In this document: positions 1-7,059 of the stretch, in pieces | Position numbering within the stretch: position 1 is the stretch's first letter | How the letters are laid out: the number at the start of each line of letters is the position of its first letter | Source: Cyanophora paradoxa | Lineage: Eukaryota; Glaucocystophyceae; Cyanophorales; Cyanophoraceae | Assembly (NCBI GenBank): GCA_004431415.1 | Contig: QPMI01000708.1 | Location: forward strand, 10,001 to 32,500 | Reading direction: 5' to 3' | DNA: 22,500 nt | The notes under the pieces: model-generated | Databases searched by the model: none | What the model saw: the letters and a program-made list of their open reading frames with translations, nothing else | Told to the model about the DNA's origin: nothing | Program-made: the position numbers and the translations under genes

Positions 1-21
1 TGCATCGAATTAAACCACATA

Positions 22-75
<54 letters not shown>

Positions 76-427
76 GTACTCCCCAGGCGGGATACTTAAC
101 GCGTTAGCTACGGTACTGTACGGGTCGATACGCACAACACCTAGTATCCATAGTTTACGGCTAGGACTACTGGGTATCTAATCCCATTTGCTACCCTAGC
201 TTTCGTTCCTCAGTGTCAGTAACGGCCCAGCAGAGTGCTTTCGCCATCGGTGTTCTTCCTGATATCTACGCATTTCACCGCTACACCAGGAATTCCCTCT
301 GCCCCTACCGTACTCAAGCCAAACAGTTTCCATTGCCTTTTTGGGGTTAAGCCCCAGCCTTTAACAACAGACTTGCTTAGCCACCTACGAACTCTTTACG
401 CCCAATGATTCCGGATAACGCTTGCAT

Positions 428-465
<38 letters not shown>

Positions 466-580
466 ATGCTTATTCCTTAGGTACCGTCATTGATTCTTCC
501 CTAAGAAAAGAGGTTTACAACCCACAGGCCGTCTTCCCTCACGCGGTATTGCTCCGTCAGGCTTTCGCCCATTGCGGAAA

Positions 581-617
<37 letters not shown>

Positions 618-618
618 A

Positions 619-660
<42 letters not shown>

Positions 661-876
661 TGATCGTCGCCTTGGTAGGCCTTTACCCCACCAACTAGCT
701 AATCAGACGCGAGCTCTTCCTCAGGCAGATTACTCTTTTCACCACGAATGGCATATGGGGTATTAGCAGTCGTTTCCAACTGTTGTCCCCCTCCTAAGGG
801 TAGATTCTCACGCGTTACTCACCCGTCCGCCACTAAGATCTTGCGATCTTCGTTCGACTTGCATGTGTTAAGCATA

Positions 877-915
<39 letters not shown>

Positions 916-918
916 GGT
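1..918 (-). rRNA. rrn16: 16S ribosomal RNA, left IR copy, 5' part only
   Basis: This is the 5' part (about 920 nt) of the small-subunit rRNA, on the minus strand; the 3' part is outside the window. Conserved blocks such as the 5' segment GAGTTTGATCCTGGCTCAG (complement of 893-911) and the 530-loop are present. Compared with the right copy it lacks one base in the conserved 790-loop block (three G at 172-174 against four C at 20332-20335). It has one extra base at 787-791 (five C against four G at 19716-19719). The right copy shows the expected plastid sequence at both sites, so these are probably sequencing or assembly errors in this copy. The 5' end is estimated by comparison with known plastid rrn16. 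Confidence 0.95.
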
Positions 919-1202
919 AATTAAAAATCTTAGCAAATTTGTTTGATTGACAATTTTAATTGTCTTTTTCTAAAGATTCAATTTGCATTTTTGGTTCAGT
1001 GTGCTTAAGCACATATTCTAGCCTACCGTCTTTATAAAACCCTGTCAAGTCCTGGCTGAAAACACAAAAAACTTTAATCTTTTTTATTCGATATCTATAT
1101 TGTTTTTATATTTTTTCTAATGCAGTAAAAAGAGGAAAAATAAATAATTGTTTTTTTTCAACAGTTTAATTATATTAAAAGAATAAAAAGATTAAATATC
1201 TT
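919..1202. promoter_or_regulatory. Divergent rrn16 / trpG upstream region, left IR copy
   Basis: This 284-base gene-free stretch is the mirror copy of 19306-19588. On the minus strand it carries the rrn16 promoter: TTGACA at 1043-1048 and TAGGCT at 1020-1025, 17 bases apart. On the plus strand it carries a promoter-like pair, TTGTTT at 1148-1153 and TATATT at 1171-1176, also 17 apart, pointing at trpG. It also holds the palindrome TGTGCTTAAGCACA (1000-1013) and the leader half of the rrn16 processing stem (952-978). A run of five T at 1113-1117 is four in the other copy. I see no other gene in it. Confidence 0.7.
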
Positions 1203-1212
1203 ATGGAAATTA
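1203..1212 (+). other. Duplicated first 10 bases of ycf27 at the IR edge
   Basis: ATGGAAATTA is shared with the true ycf27 start at 19305-19296. On this side the reading frame runs on into unique sequence as a ten-codon open frame ending at TAA 1233-1235, which overlaps the trpG start (1216) in another frame. It is a remnant or by-product of the inverted repeat edge, not a gene. Confidence 0.85.
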
Positions 1213-1215
1213 CTA

Positions 1216-1788
1216 ATGATTTTACTTATAGATAATTACGATAGCTTTACATATAATCTTGCTCAATATTTAAGTGAATTAAATATTAAAGTATTAGTAA
1301 AACGAAATGATAAAATTACATTAGACGAAATTAAAAACTTAAATATACAAGGTATCATTATTTCTCCTGGTCCCGGAGGACCAGAAGATTCTGGGATCTC
1401 ACAAGGAATTATAAAATATTTAGGCAATCAAATACCAATTTTAGGAGTTTGTTTAGGCCATCAAACAATTGGACATGTTTTTGGTGGAAAAATTATTAAA
1501 GCACCCAAATTAATCCATGGTAAACCATCAATAATTTTTCATGATGGAAAAGGTGTTTTTCAAAATTTAAAAAATCCAATAACAGCAACGCGCTATCATA
1601 GCTTGATTATTGAAAAAGAAAGTTGTCCCGATGAATTAGAAATTACAGCTTGGACCGAGGATGGATTAATTATGGGAATTCAACATAAAAAATATAAACA
1701 ATTACAAGGAATTCAATTCCATCCCGAAAGTATTTTAACAGAATCAGGTAAACAGATATTACAAAATTTTATTAATTGTTTAAATTAA
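1216..1788 (+). CDS. trpG: Anthranilate synthase component II (glutamine amidotransferase)
   Basis: This protein provides the glutaminase half of anthranilate synthase: it releases ammonia from glutamine for the TrpE subunit, which makes anthranilate from chorismate at the start of tryptophan synthesis in the plastid stroma. The 190 residues match the usual length of a class I (triad) amidotransferase. The N-terminus LLIDNYDSFTYN is typical of TrpG/PabA. The oxyanion strand PGPGGP is at 51-56, the nucleophile elbow GVCLGHQ places Cys79, and QFHPES supplies His169 and Glu171. It is the first gene inside the single-copy region, 3 bases from the IR edge, so its promoter and leader lie in the IR and are shared with ycf27. 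No trpE is in the window; it is presumably elsewhere or nuclear. The amidotransferase could also serve folate synthesis (PabA role). Confidence 0.95.
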   Translation: MILLIDNYDSFTYNLAQYLSELNIKVLVKRNDKITLDEIKNLNIQGIIISPGPGGPEDSGISQGIIKYLGNQIPILGVCLGHQTIGHVFGGKIIKAPKLIHGKPSIIFHDGKGVFQNLKNPITATRYHSLIIEKESCPDELEITAWTEDGLIMGIQHKKYKQLQGIQFHPESILTESGKQILQNFINCLN

Positions 1789-1800
1789 TAAATAACTTTA

Positions 1801-2265
1801 TTATAAATCTTTTGATTTTTTCTTCTCGCGAGAAATTCTAAATTGTAATGGAGTTCGAAAATCAAAAATTTCTTGTAATATTAATAACACCAATGGTTTT
1901 GGTATTGGCTTTGGACGACTTTTACGTGGAGGAGGAGTTCGTAATAAACGATAAAAAATTACTAAGATTGGTAATTGAACATATAAAGGAGAAAGGCCAA
2001 ATCCAAAAAAGAAAAACACAAATGCCATTAATAATACAATAATACGAGGTATGTCCTCAGACATATCAAGAAATACACATAAAATATTAAAACCTACAAT
2101 AAGTAAAACTAAATAAGCTGGGAAATTAGGTAAGCCACAAAAAGTACAAAGAAAAATTGCAATACATAGAATAAATATTCTTAAAATTTCTTGTTTTACA
2201 CGGAAACAAAAAAGAAAAATAAATATTCCCATTAAAAAAAGTAAACTTGCACAAATTAATTTCAT
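1801..2265 (-). CDS. Unrecognised multi-pass membrane protein (154 aa)
   Basis: I do not recognise this protein. The first 110 residues or so are strongly hydrophobic and read as about four to five membrane spans (around 3-21, 25-43, 47-66, 73-92 and 94-109). A basic, proline-rich stretch (RTPPPRKSRPKPIPKP) follows near 109-124, then a charged tail ending in EKKKSKDL. It starts at an ATG and ends 12 bases from the convergent stop of trpG, with only a weak 7-bp stem between them (1786-1803). AT-rich codon use is like its neighbours, so it looks native to this plastid. Ccs-type assembly factors, Ycf66 and other small plastid membrane proteins were considered, but no diagnostic motif was seen. 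A plastid envelope or thylakoid location is inferred from hydrophobicity alone. Confidence 0.75.
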   Translation of the reverse strand: MKLICASLLFLMGIFIFLFCFRVKQEILRIFILCIAIFLCTFCGLPNFPAYLVLLIVGFNILCVFLDMSEDIPRIIVLLMAFVFFFFGFGLSPLYVQLPILVIFYRLLRTPPPRKSRPKPIPKPLVLLILQEIFDFRTPLQFRISREKKKSKDL

Positions 2266-2337
2266 AATAACTATTTAAGAATAATTTTCTTTGTTAATTT
2301 TTAATTTATAAAGTATTCTATTCCAAAAAAACTTTTT

Positions 2338-2389
2338 ATTTATTAAATTTTAATACCCAAATCTTTTTGAATATTAAAATTTAATAAAT
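2338..2389 (-). terminator. Stem-loop after ccsA
   Basis: A perfect 18-bp inverted repeat (2338-2355 with 2372-2389) with a 16-base loop lies 22 bases past the ccsA stop. It would act as a terminator or a 3'-end-stabilising stem for the minus-strand ccsA transcript. Stems of this kind follow many genes in this window. Confidence 0.6.
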
Positions 2390-2410
2390 TTTAGAAAAAT
2401 TTTTCAATTT

Positions 2411-3379
2411 TTAAAAAAACCATCCATAACTATGAATTCCTTTTCCTAATAAATTTACTCCTAAATAGCAAATCCAAATAATAAAAAATCCTAAAGATGC
2501 AACCATCGCTGCTTTTTTTCCTTGCCATCCTTTAATAATGCGAGTATGTAAATAAATAGCAAAAATTAACCAAGTAATTAATGCCCATGTTTCTTTAGGA
2601 TCCCAACTCCAATAAGAACCCCATGCTTCATTAGCCCAAACAGCTCCAGCAATAATCCCAATGGTTAATAAAGGAAATCCAAAAGTAATTAATCTATAAC
2701 TTAAATTATCAAGACGTTTAGATAATTTAATTAAACTTAAATCTTTTAATAAGATTTGATATTCCATTGATTTTGAAGAATTTAATAATGTATTGAAAGA
2801 TAAATTATAAATTAGAGAATTAGAATTCTGATTTGAAGTCATAAGATTAACAGCGTTAATTTTGTTTAATAATTTATCTACTCGATACAAGAAATATAAA
2901 TAAATAATCGATAATAAAGAACCAATCATTAACGTAGCATAACTAATCATCATTACACTAACATGCATCATTAACCAATTTGATTTTAAAGCCGGAACAA
3001 GAGGGCTAATTTCTCTCATTTCTTGAGGTAAAATAAAATGTAAAAAACCAACCAATAAAGTTAAAAGTAAGGAAACGCTATTATCTAATAACTGAATTCG
3101 CATGTTATTTTTATATAAAAATAACCAAATTGTATTTAATCCCCAAACAAGAAAGAAAAGAGATTCATAAAGGTTACTAATTGGAAAATATCCTGCTGTA
3201 ATCCATCGTGTTATTAATAATAAAAATATTGAAACATTCGCAATTAACATTCCAGAAAAATTAAAGGTTTTTAACCAATGATTCTTGAAAATTGCTTGTG
3301 CAAAAAATAAAAAAGTTAGAATAAAATAAATAAAAAATGAAAAAGTTTCTAAAATGAGTTGTAATGTTGATATATTCAT
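2411..3379 (-). CDS. ccsA: Cytochrome c biogenesis protein CcsA (Ycf5)
   Basis: CcsA is the membrane haem-handling subunit of system II cytochrome c maturation. It works with Ccs1 in the thylakoid membrane to attach haem to cytochrome f and c6. The tryptophan-rich haem motif [13 protein letters not shown] is at about 253-265, followed by a long hydrophobic helix and [11 protein letters not shown] at the C-terminus. Conserved-looking histidines are at about 139, 278 and 316. I chose the ATG at 3379 (322 aa) because AAGGAT lies just before it and the protein then begins like family members; an upstream in-frame start at 3484 would add 35 atypical residues and cross the rps6 -35 element. About eight membrane spans are visible. 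Confidence 0.95.
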   Translation of the reverse strand: MNISTLQLILETFSFFIYFILTFLFFAQAIFKNHWLKTFNFSGMLIANVSIFLLLITRWITAGYFPISNLYESLFFLVWGLNTIWLFLYKNNMRIQLLDNSVSLLLTLLVGFLHFILPQEMREISPLVPALKSNWLMMHVSVMMISYATLMIGSLLSIIYLYFLYRVDKLLNKINAVNLMTSNQNSNSLIYNLSFNTLLNSSKSMEYQILLKDLSLIKLSKRLDNLSYRLITFGFPLLTIGIIAGAVWANEAWGSYWSWDPKETWALITWLIFAIYLHTRIIKGWQGKKAAMVASLGFFIIWICYLGVNLLGKGIHSYGWFF

Positions 3380-3477
3380 TGTAATCCTTAAAAAATATAA
3401 ACTTAAAAAAATTATTTTCTTATAATTAAAGTAAAAAATACTTATATTTTGTAATATTTTAATCTTTAAAAATAACC

Positions 3478-3509
3478 TTGACAATATATTTAAGAATATA
3501 GTATATAAT
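3478..3509 (+). promoter_or_regulatory. Promoter of rps6
   Basis: A consensus TTGACA is at 3478-3483, followed after 18 bases by TATATA (3502-3507), which overlaps a perfect TATAAT at 3504-3509 with a 20-base gap. Both are sigma70-like, as recognised by the plastid-encoded polymerase. It sits 45-50 bases before the rps6 ATG at 3554, with no gene between. Confidence 0.65.
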
Positions 3510-3553
3510 ATATATACATATTTAACATATAAAAAACTCTTTAATAATCAATC

Positions 3554-3868
3554 ATGCAAGTAATTACACTACAAAAACCATCTAAAAAAATAACTTATCG
3601 TACTACTTATATTCTTAAACCAAGTTTAACTGAAGAAGAAATTACTAAAGAAATTGAAGATTATCAAAAATTATTAATTGATAATGGTGCTGAAGATATT
3701 ATTATTGAAAATACTGGTAAATGTAGATTAGCCTATTTAATAAACAAACAAAATGATGGTATCTACTTTCAAATAACATATCGTGGTGCAAATACACTAG
3801 TAAATATTTTACAACGTCGAATGCGCTTAAGTATTAATACTTTACGTTATCAAACTTTTAAAGTATAA
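3554..3868 (+). CDS. rps6: 30S ribosomal protein S6
   Basis: This small-subunit protein binds the central domain of 16S rRNA (with S18 in bacteria). The 104 residues are close to the usual bacterial length. YETTYILKP-like start (here YRTTYILKPSLTEEE), the GAEDIIIENTGKCRLAY core strand and helix, and the RRMRLSINTLRYQTFKV end match the family. A plastid copy of rps6 is found in red algae and glaucophytes but not in green plants, so it supports the lineage call. It is a single-gene unit with its own strong promoter and a 27-bp stem-loop that begins inside its last codons. Confidence 0.95.
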   Translation: MQVITLQKPSKKITYRTTYILKPSLTEEEITKEIEDYQKLLIDNGAEDIIIENTGKCRLAYLINKQNDGIYFQITYRGANTLVNILQRRMRLSINTLRYQTFKV

Positions 3869-3923
3869 ATTATAAAAAGAATAGAAAATATAAATCTTTT
3901 CTATTCTTTTTATAATTTATACT
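3862..3923. terminator. 27-bp stem-loop between convergent rps6 and ftsW
   Basis: Positions 3862-3888 pair perfectly with 3897-3923 across an 8-base loop. The left arm contains the rps6 stop codon. Because it is a perfect inverted repeat between two convergent genes, it can fold in both transcripts, so it is likely a two-way terminator or 3'-end stabiliser. Confidence 0.75.
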
Positions 3924-3934
3924 CTATACTATTA

Positions 3935-5128
3935 TTAATTTCTGTCTTTTGTTTCTAAAGCAAGTCGAATTAAAAAAGAACAATTTATTAAATTTGCTAA
4001 TAATGCATTCCCCCCATAGCTAAAGAAAGGCAATGGCAAACCTGTAGTAGGAAATATTCCAGTAGCAACAGCCATATTTAATAATGTTTGTATCATTAGT
4101 AAAATAATTGCTCCACAACCAACTAATCTTAATACAGGATGATTCGTTTTTAAAATCACAGTTATCACTAATAAAAAATAAAATATAATTAAAAGAAATA
4201 ATGAAACAGCTCCAATAAACCCAAATTCTTCAATATATACTGCAAAAATAAAATCGGTATAATGAATTGGCAGATAACCAGTTTTTTGTAAAGAAATTCC
4301 ATACCCCGTGCCAAATATACCACCTGATCCTATAGTAATTAAACTTTGAACTAATTGATAACCCTTTCCTCTTGGATCTTTCCAAGGATCTAAAAAACTA
4401 GTAATACGACTAAGTTGATATGGTTTTAATGAAATACTTGTTATAGCCATAGACAAACCAACAAAGACAGTTCCAAGTAAATATTTCCAAGGAAAATTAG
4501 CACATAAACCCATTAGCCATAAAGTAATACCTAATAAAGAAGCAGTACTTAAATTTGGTTGGATTAAAACGGCAACAATTTGAATTAAAAAGATAATTAA
4601 CCAAAATATTTTTGTTCTAGTAGTTAAAAACTCCCATTGACCAAAAATTTTACTAATTTGTAACACCCAAAAAGGTTTAATTAATTCAGAAGGTTGAACT
4701 AAAAAACCATAAACTGCAATCCATCTACGTGCTCCATTAATTGATATTCCAATATTTGGCATTAAAGTTAAAATAGTTAACCCAAAAATAAAAAAAAAAG
4801 GAATGTTTGAATATTTTAATAACAACGTTAAAGGGAAATGCATTAAAATATTAGAAATGACAATTCCAATTAAACAGAAAACAAATTGACGTTTAAAATA
4901 ATACAAAACATCACGATGCTCTTCATAAGAAGTAAAACCAGAAGCTGATATTAACACCATTAAACCAAAAAACAACCAAAAATGTGTTAACCATCTTAAT
5001 AAGGTTGCCAGTTTTGAACAATTTTTGAACTCCGGATAAAAAAAGTATCGAAATATTTTAAAAACTTGTATAAAAAAAAATAAAATAGCATCCGCTATTT
5101 CCTTTAAAATTGTATAAAGAAGTTGCAT
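3935..5128 (-). CDS. ftsW: Peptidoglycan polymerase / division protein FtsW (SEDS family)
   Basis: FtsW polymerises glycan strands from lipid II at the division site, together with a class B transpeptidase. A plastid-encoded copy fits an organelle with a peptidoglycan wall. The 397 residues carry SEDS hallmarks: WLFFGLMVLISASG at 51-64, NGARRWI at 131-137, QPSEL at 145-149, QPNLST at 190-195, the TDFIF motif with the catalytic-type Asp at 292, and TTGLPLPFFSYGG at 361-373. About ten membrane spans are visible. An N-terminal extension of about 45 residues precedes the first core helix; part of it (5-31) is hydrophobic. RodA is a possible alternative, but TTGLPLPFFSYGG and the overall form fit FtsW. 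It is convergent with rps6 and has no close partner; the ftsQ-like gene lies 4.5 kb away. Confidence 0.93.
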   Translation of the reverse strand: MQLLYTILKEIADAILFFFIQVFKIFRYFFYPEFKNCSKLATLLRWLTHFWLFFGLMVLISASGFTSYEEHRDVLYYFKRQFVFCLIGIVISNILMHFPLTLLLKYSNIPFFFIFGLTILTLMPNIGISINGARRWIAVYGFLVQPSELIKPFWVLQISKIFGQWEFLTTRTKIFWLIIFLIQIVAVLIQPNLSTASLLGITLWLMGLCANFPWKYLLGTVFVGLSMAITSISLKPYQLSRITSFLDPWKDPRGKGYQLVQSLITIGSGGIFGTGYGISLQKTGYLPIHYTDFIFAVYIEEFGFIGAVSLFLLIIFYFLLVITVILKTNHPVLRLVGCGAIILLMIQTLLNMAVATGIFPTTGLPLPFFSYGGNALLANLINCSFLIRLALETKDRN

Positions 5129-5245
5129 ACTACATTTGAATTATTTAGGTTTTAATTTTTTCCATTAAGAAATTATAAACATAATATTTTCAGTATATTA
5201 ATGTAAATGTTGTTATTATTATTGTTTAATTTTTTATTATTAAAG

Positions 5246-5274
5246 TTGCTTAATTAAATTATTTAGAGTATAAT
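5246..5274 (+). promoter_or_regulatory. Promoter upstream of trnN
   Basis: TTGCTT at 5246-5251 is followed after exactly 17 bases by a perfect TATAAT at 5269-5274. It points toward trnN, about 95 bases downstream, and nothing else lies between. The gap 5129-5367 otherwise holds no gene that I can see. Confidence 0.55.
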
Positions 5275-5367
5275 ATATTATAGAAATAATTCTATATTAA
5301 GTTTTGGAAATCATAAGTTTTATTTTTTTAAACAAAAATATAGTATATTGTTTTTGTACTTCAATAT

Positions 5368-5439
5368 TCCTCAGTAGCTCAGCGGTAGAGCGGTCGGCTG
5401 TTAACCGATTGGTCGTAGGTTCAAGTCCTACCTGGGGAG
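5368..5439 (+). tRNA. trnN-GUU: tRNA-Asn (GUU)
   Basis: The 72-base sequence folds as a standard cloverleaf: acceptor TCCTCAG with CTGGGGA (one G-U pair), D-arm with AGCTCAGCGGTAGAG, anticodon loop CTGTTAA giving GUU, and T-arm GGTTCAAGTCC. The discriminator is G5439. CCA is not encoded. There is no intron. Confidence 0.97.
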
Positions 5440-5521
5440 TTATTTTTATATTAAATTATTTTTAATCAGAAAAATTATTATTATTAATATTAATAATATT
5501 AATTTATTATTATTATTATTA

Positions 5522-5603
5522 TGCGGACGGAGAGACTCGAACTCTCACGAGCGAACTCACTAGATCCTAAGTCTAGGGCGTCTACCAATTCCGCCACGTC
5601 CGC
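5522..5603 (-). tRNA. trnL-UAG: tRNA-Leu (UAG)
   Basis: On the minus strand, acceptor GCGGACG (5603-5597) pairs perfectly with CGTCCGC. The anticodon loop CTTAGGA gives UAG, reading CUN leucine codons. The 82-base length and the extra arm fit a class II tRNA. CCA is not encoded and there is no intron. The 82 bases between trnN and trnL are made of ATT/TTA repeats. Confidence 0.96.
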
Positions 5604-5617
5604 AATATAATATTATT

Positions 5618-5623
5618 ATTATA
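5618..5623 (-). promoter_or_regulatory. -10 element of trnL
   Basis: Reading the minus strand, a perfect TATAAT (complement of 5618-5623) lies 14 bases upstream of the 5' end of trnL. A -35 candidate (TTATCC, 18 bases further up) is poor, so this call rests on the -10 box and its position. Confidence 0.4.
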
Positions 5624-5766
5624 TCAAATATTTCTTAATTTGGATAAATTATTTCAAATAATTTCTTAAAAAAAGAGATAGAAGTTTTAAGTTATAGTAA
5701 AATAGAATATATTTATATAATAAATTCTTAAATTTATTTAATTAACTCTTTTTAGGAGAATTTTAA

Positions 5767-6012
<246 letters not shown>

Positions 6013-6064
6013 GATAAAGTATATATTCGTCTAAAATATATATATTATTTTAATTAAATATAAA

Positions 6065-6119
6065 TATAAGTAAATAGTATAATTTTATTTTGTATTTAAA
6101 ATTATACTATTTACTTATA
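6065..6119 (+). terminator. 22-bp stem-loop after psaC
   Basis: Positions 6065-6086 pair perfectly with 6098-6119 across an 11-base loop, starting 53 bases past the psaC stop. It separates psaC from ycf23 in the same direction and probably ends or stabilises the abundant psaC message, with some read-through to ycf23 possible. Confidence 0.7.
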
Positions 6120-6168
6120 CTTATATTTCGAAGTATAAGTTAATTATTTATTATAAAACTTAACAATT

Positions 6169-6900
6169 ATGAATAATAAAATTGACAATTTTTTAAAACA
6201 AAAAAAATTAATTAAAGTTATTAGTGGATTAAATAATTTTAATACAACACATGTTATCAAAATAGCAAAAGCAGCAAGTAAAACAAATGCTAGTTTTATT
6301 GATATAGCTGCTGCTCCTAAGTTAGTTGAAAAAGTAAAAAAAGAAGTCCCAAATTTACCAATTTGCGTATCCGCAATTAAACCTGAATTATTTGTTCCAT
6401 GCGTTAAAGCCGGTGCAGAATTAATTGAAATAGGTAATTTCGACAGCTTATATAATCAAGGTTATAAAATTAATTTTTCTGACGTTCTTTCACTTGTAAA
6501 ACAAACCCGTTCTTTATTACCTGATACTCCTTTATCTGTAACGATTCCTTATTTATTACCATTAAATTTACAATTAGAATTAGCTTATCGATTAGAAGAT
6601 TTAAACGTTGATTTAATACAAACCGAAGGAAAAATAAATAAAATTACTTCTTTACTAGATAATCGTAATATCGAAACTATATTACCAACGTTAGCTTCAA
6701 CATATTTAATTGCAAATAATGTTACTATACCTGTAATTTGTGCTTCGGGTTTAACTATTTCTACAATTGAATTACCTTTTAAATTAAATGCATCTGGGAT
6801 TGGTATTGGAAATGCCGTTTCTAAATTAAATTCTACAGAAGAAATGATAAATCTTTTAAATGAAATTTCTACTAGAATTAATTATTCAACTGTCTTATAA
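6169..6900 (+). CDS. ycf23: Conserved plastid/cyanobacterial protein Ycf23 (DUF561)
   Basis: This 243-residue protein matches Ycf23, a family of cyanobacteria and algal plastids that looks like a TIM-barrel enzyme; the reaction is not known to me. Typical segments are LIKVISGLNNFN near the start, ASFIDIAAAPKLV, LPICVSAIKPE, GAELIEIGNFD, and near the end IPVICASGLTISTIELPFKLNASGIGIGNAVSKLN, where a glycine-rich loop could bind phosphate. It starts at an ATG 50 bases past the psaC stem-loop, with no clear promoter of its own, so co-transcription with psaC is possible. A perfect 18-bp palindrome follows. Confidence 0.93.
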   Translation: MNNKIDNFLKQKKLIKVISGLNNFNTTHVIKIAKAASKTNASFIDIAAAPKLVEKVKKEVPNLPICVSAIKPELFVPCVKAGAELIEIGNFDSLYNQGYKINFSDVLSLVKQTRSLLPDTPLSVTIPYLLPLNLQLELAYRLEDLNVDLIQTEGKINKITSLLDNRNIETILPTLASTYLIANNVTIPVICASGLTISTIELPFKLNASGIGIGNAVSKLNSTEEMINLLNEISTRINYSTVL

Positions 6901-6912
6901 ATTAAATAAAAA

Positions 6913-6948
6913 AATTACCTATCTATATTTAAATATAGATAGGTAATT
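6913..6948. terminator. Palindrome between convergent ycf23 and mntB
   Basis: A perfect 36-base palindrome (arms 6913-6930 and 6931-6948) lies 13 bases past ycf23, with A runs on both sides in the plus sense. Read from the minus strand, the hairpin is followed by a run of T, the form of an intrinsic terminator, so it best suits the mntAB transcript while also marking the ycf23 3' end. Confidence 0.65.
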
Positions 6949-7059
6949 AAAAAAAAAAATAAATATTATATTTATAAACTTTTTCTATTTTTCAAAAAAT
7001 TAGTAATTTTGTTTTTTAAATTAAAATATTAATTAAAAACATTTTTAACTATAAACAAA

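Larger units (their letters stand above)
1..1212. repeat. Inverted repeat, left copy (partial, cut by window start)
   Basis: This stretch is the reverse complement of 19296-20506. It holds the 5' part of rrn16 and the whole region upstream of it, and ends at the sequence ATGGAAATTA (1203-1212), which is also the first ten bases of ycf27 in the other copy. From 1213 on the two sides differ, so the junction with the small single-copy region is at 1212/1213. Read base by base, the copies match except for three one-base length differences in homopolymers (172-174, 787-791, 1113-1117). The repeat continues to the left of the window. Confidence 0.97.

Noticed and set aside
405-698. 97-codon open frame on the plus strand
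   Set aside because: It is the antisense of rrn16; the same frame appears at 19808-20101 on the minus strand because of the inverted repeat. rRNA sequence explains it.
1203-1235. Ten-codon frame from the duplicated ycf27 ATG
   Set aside because: It is a by-product of the inverted repeat edge; I do not call it a gene, though its overlap with trpG is noted as a finding.
1848-2042. 64-codon open frame on the plus strand
   Set aside because: It is antisense to the membrane protein at 1801-2265 and has no family likeness.
3380-3484. N-terminal extension of ccsA by 35 codons
   Set aside because: The extra residues do not fit the family, cross the rps6 -35 element, and a good ribosome binding site precedes the internal ATG at 3379.
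5129-5367. Search for a small gene (psb/pet/psa type) between ftsW and trnN
   Set aside because: All frames are short or closed; only a promoter for trnN could be supported.
5440-5521. ATT/TTA repeats between trnN and trnL as a possible origin or satellite
   Set aside because: The tract is short, of simple AT composition, and has no further structure that would support such a role.
6065-6119. Perfect inverted repeats as possible ends of a small mobile element
   Set aside because: Each stem stands alone at a gene end, has different sequence, and no transposase or target duplication is present.
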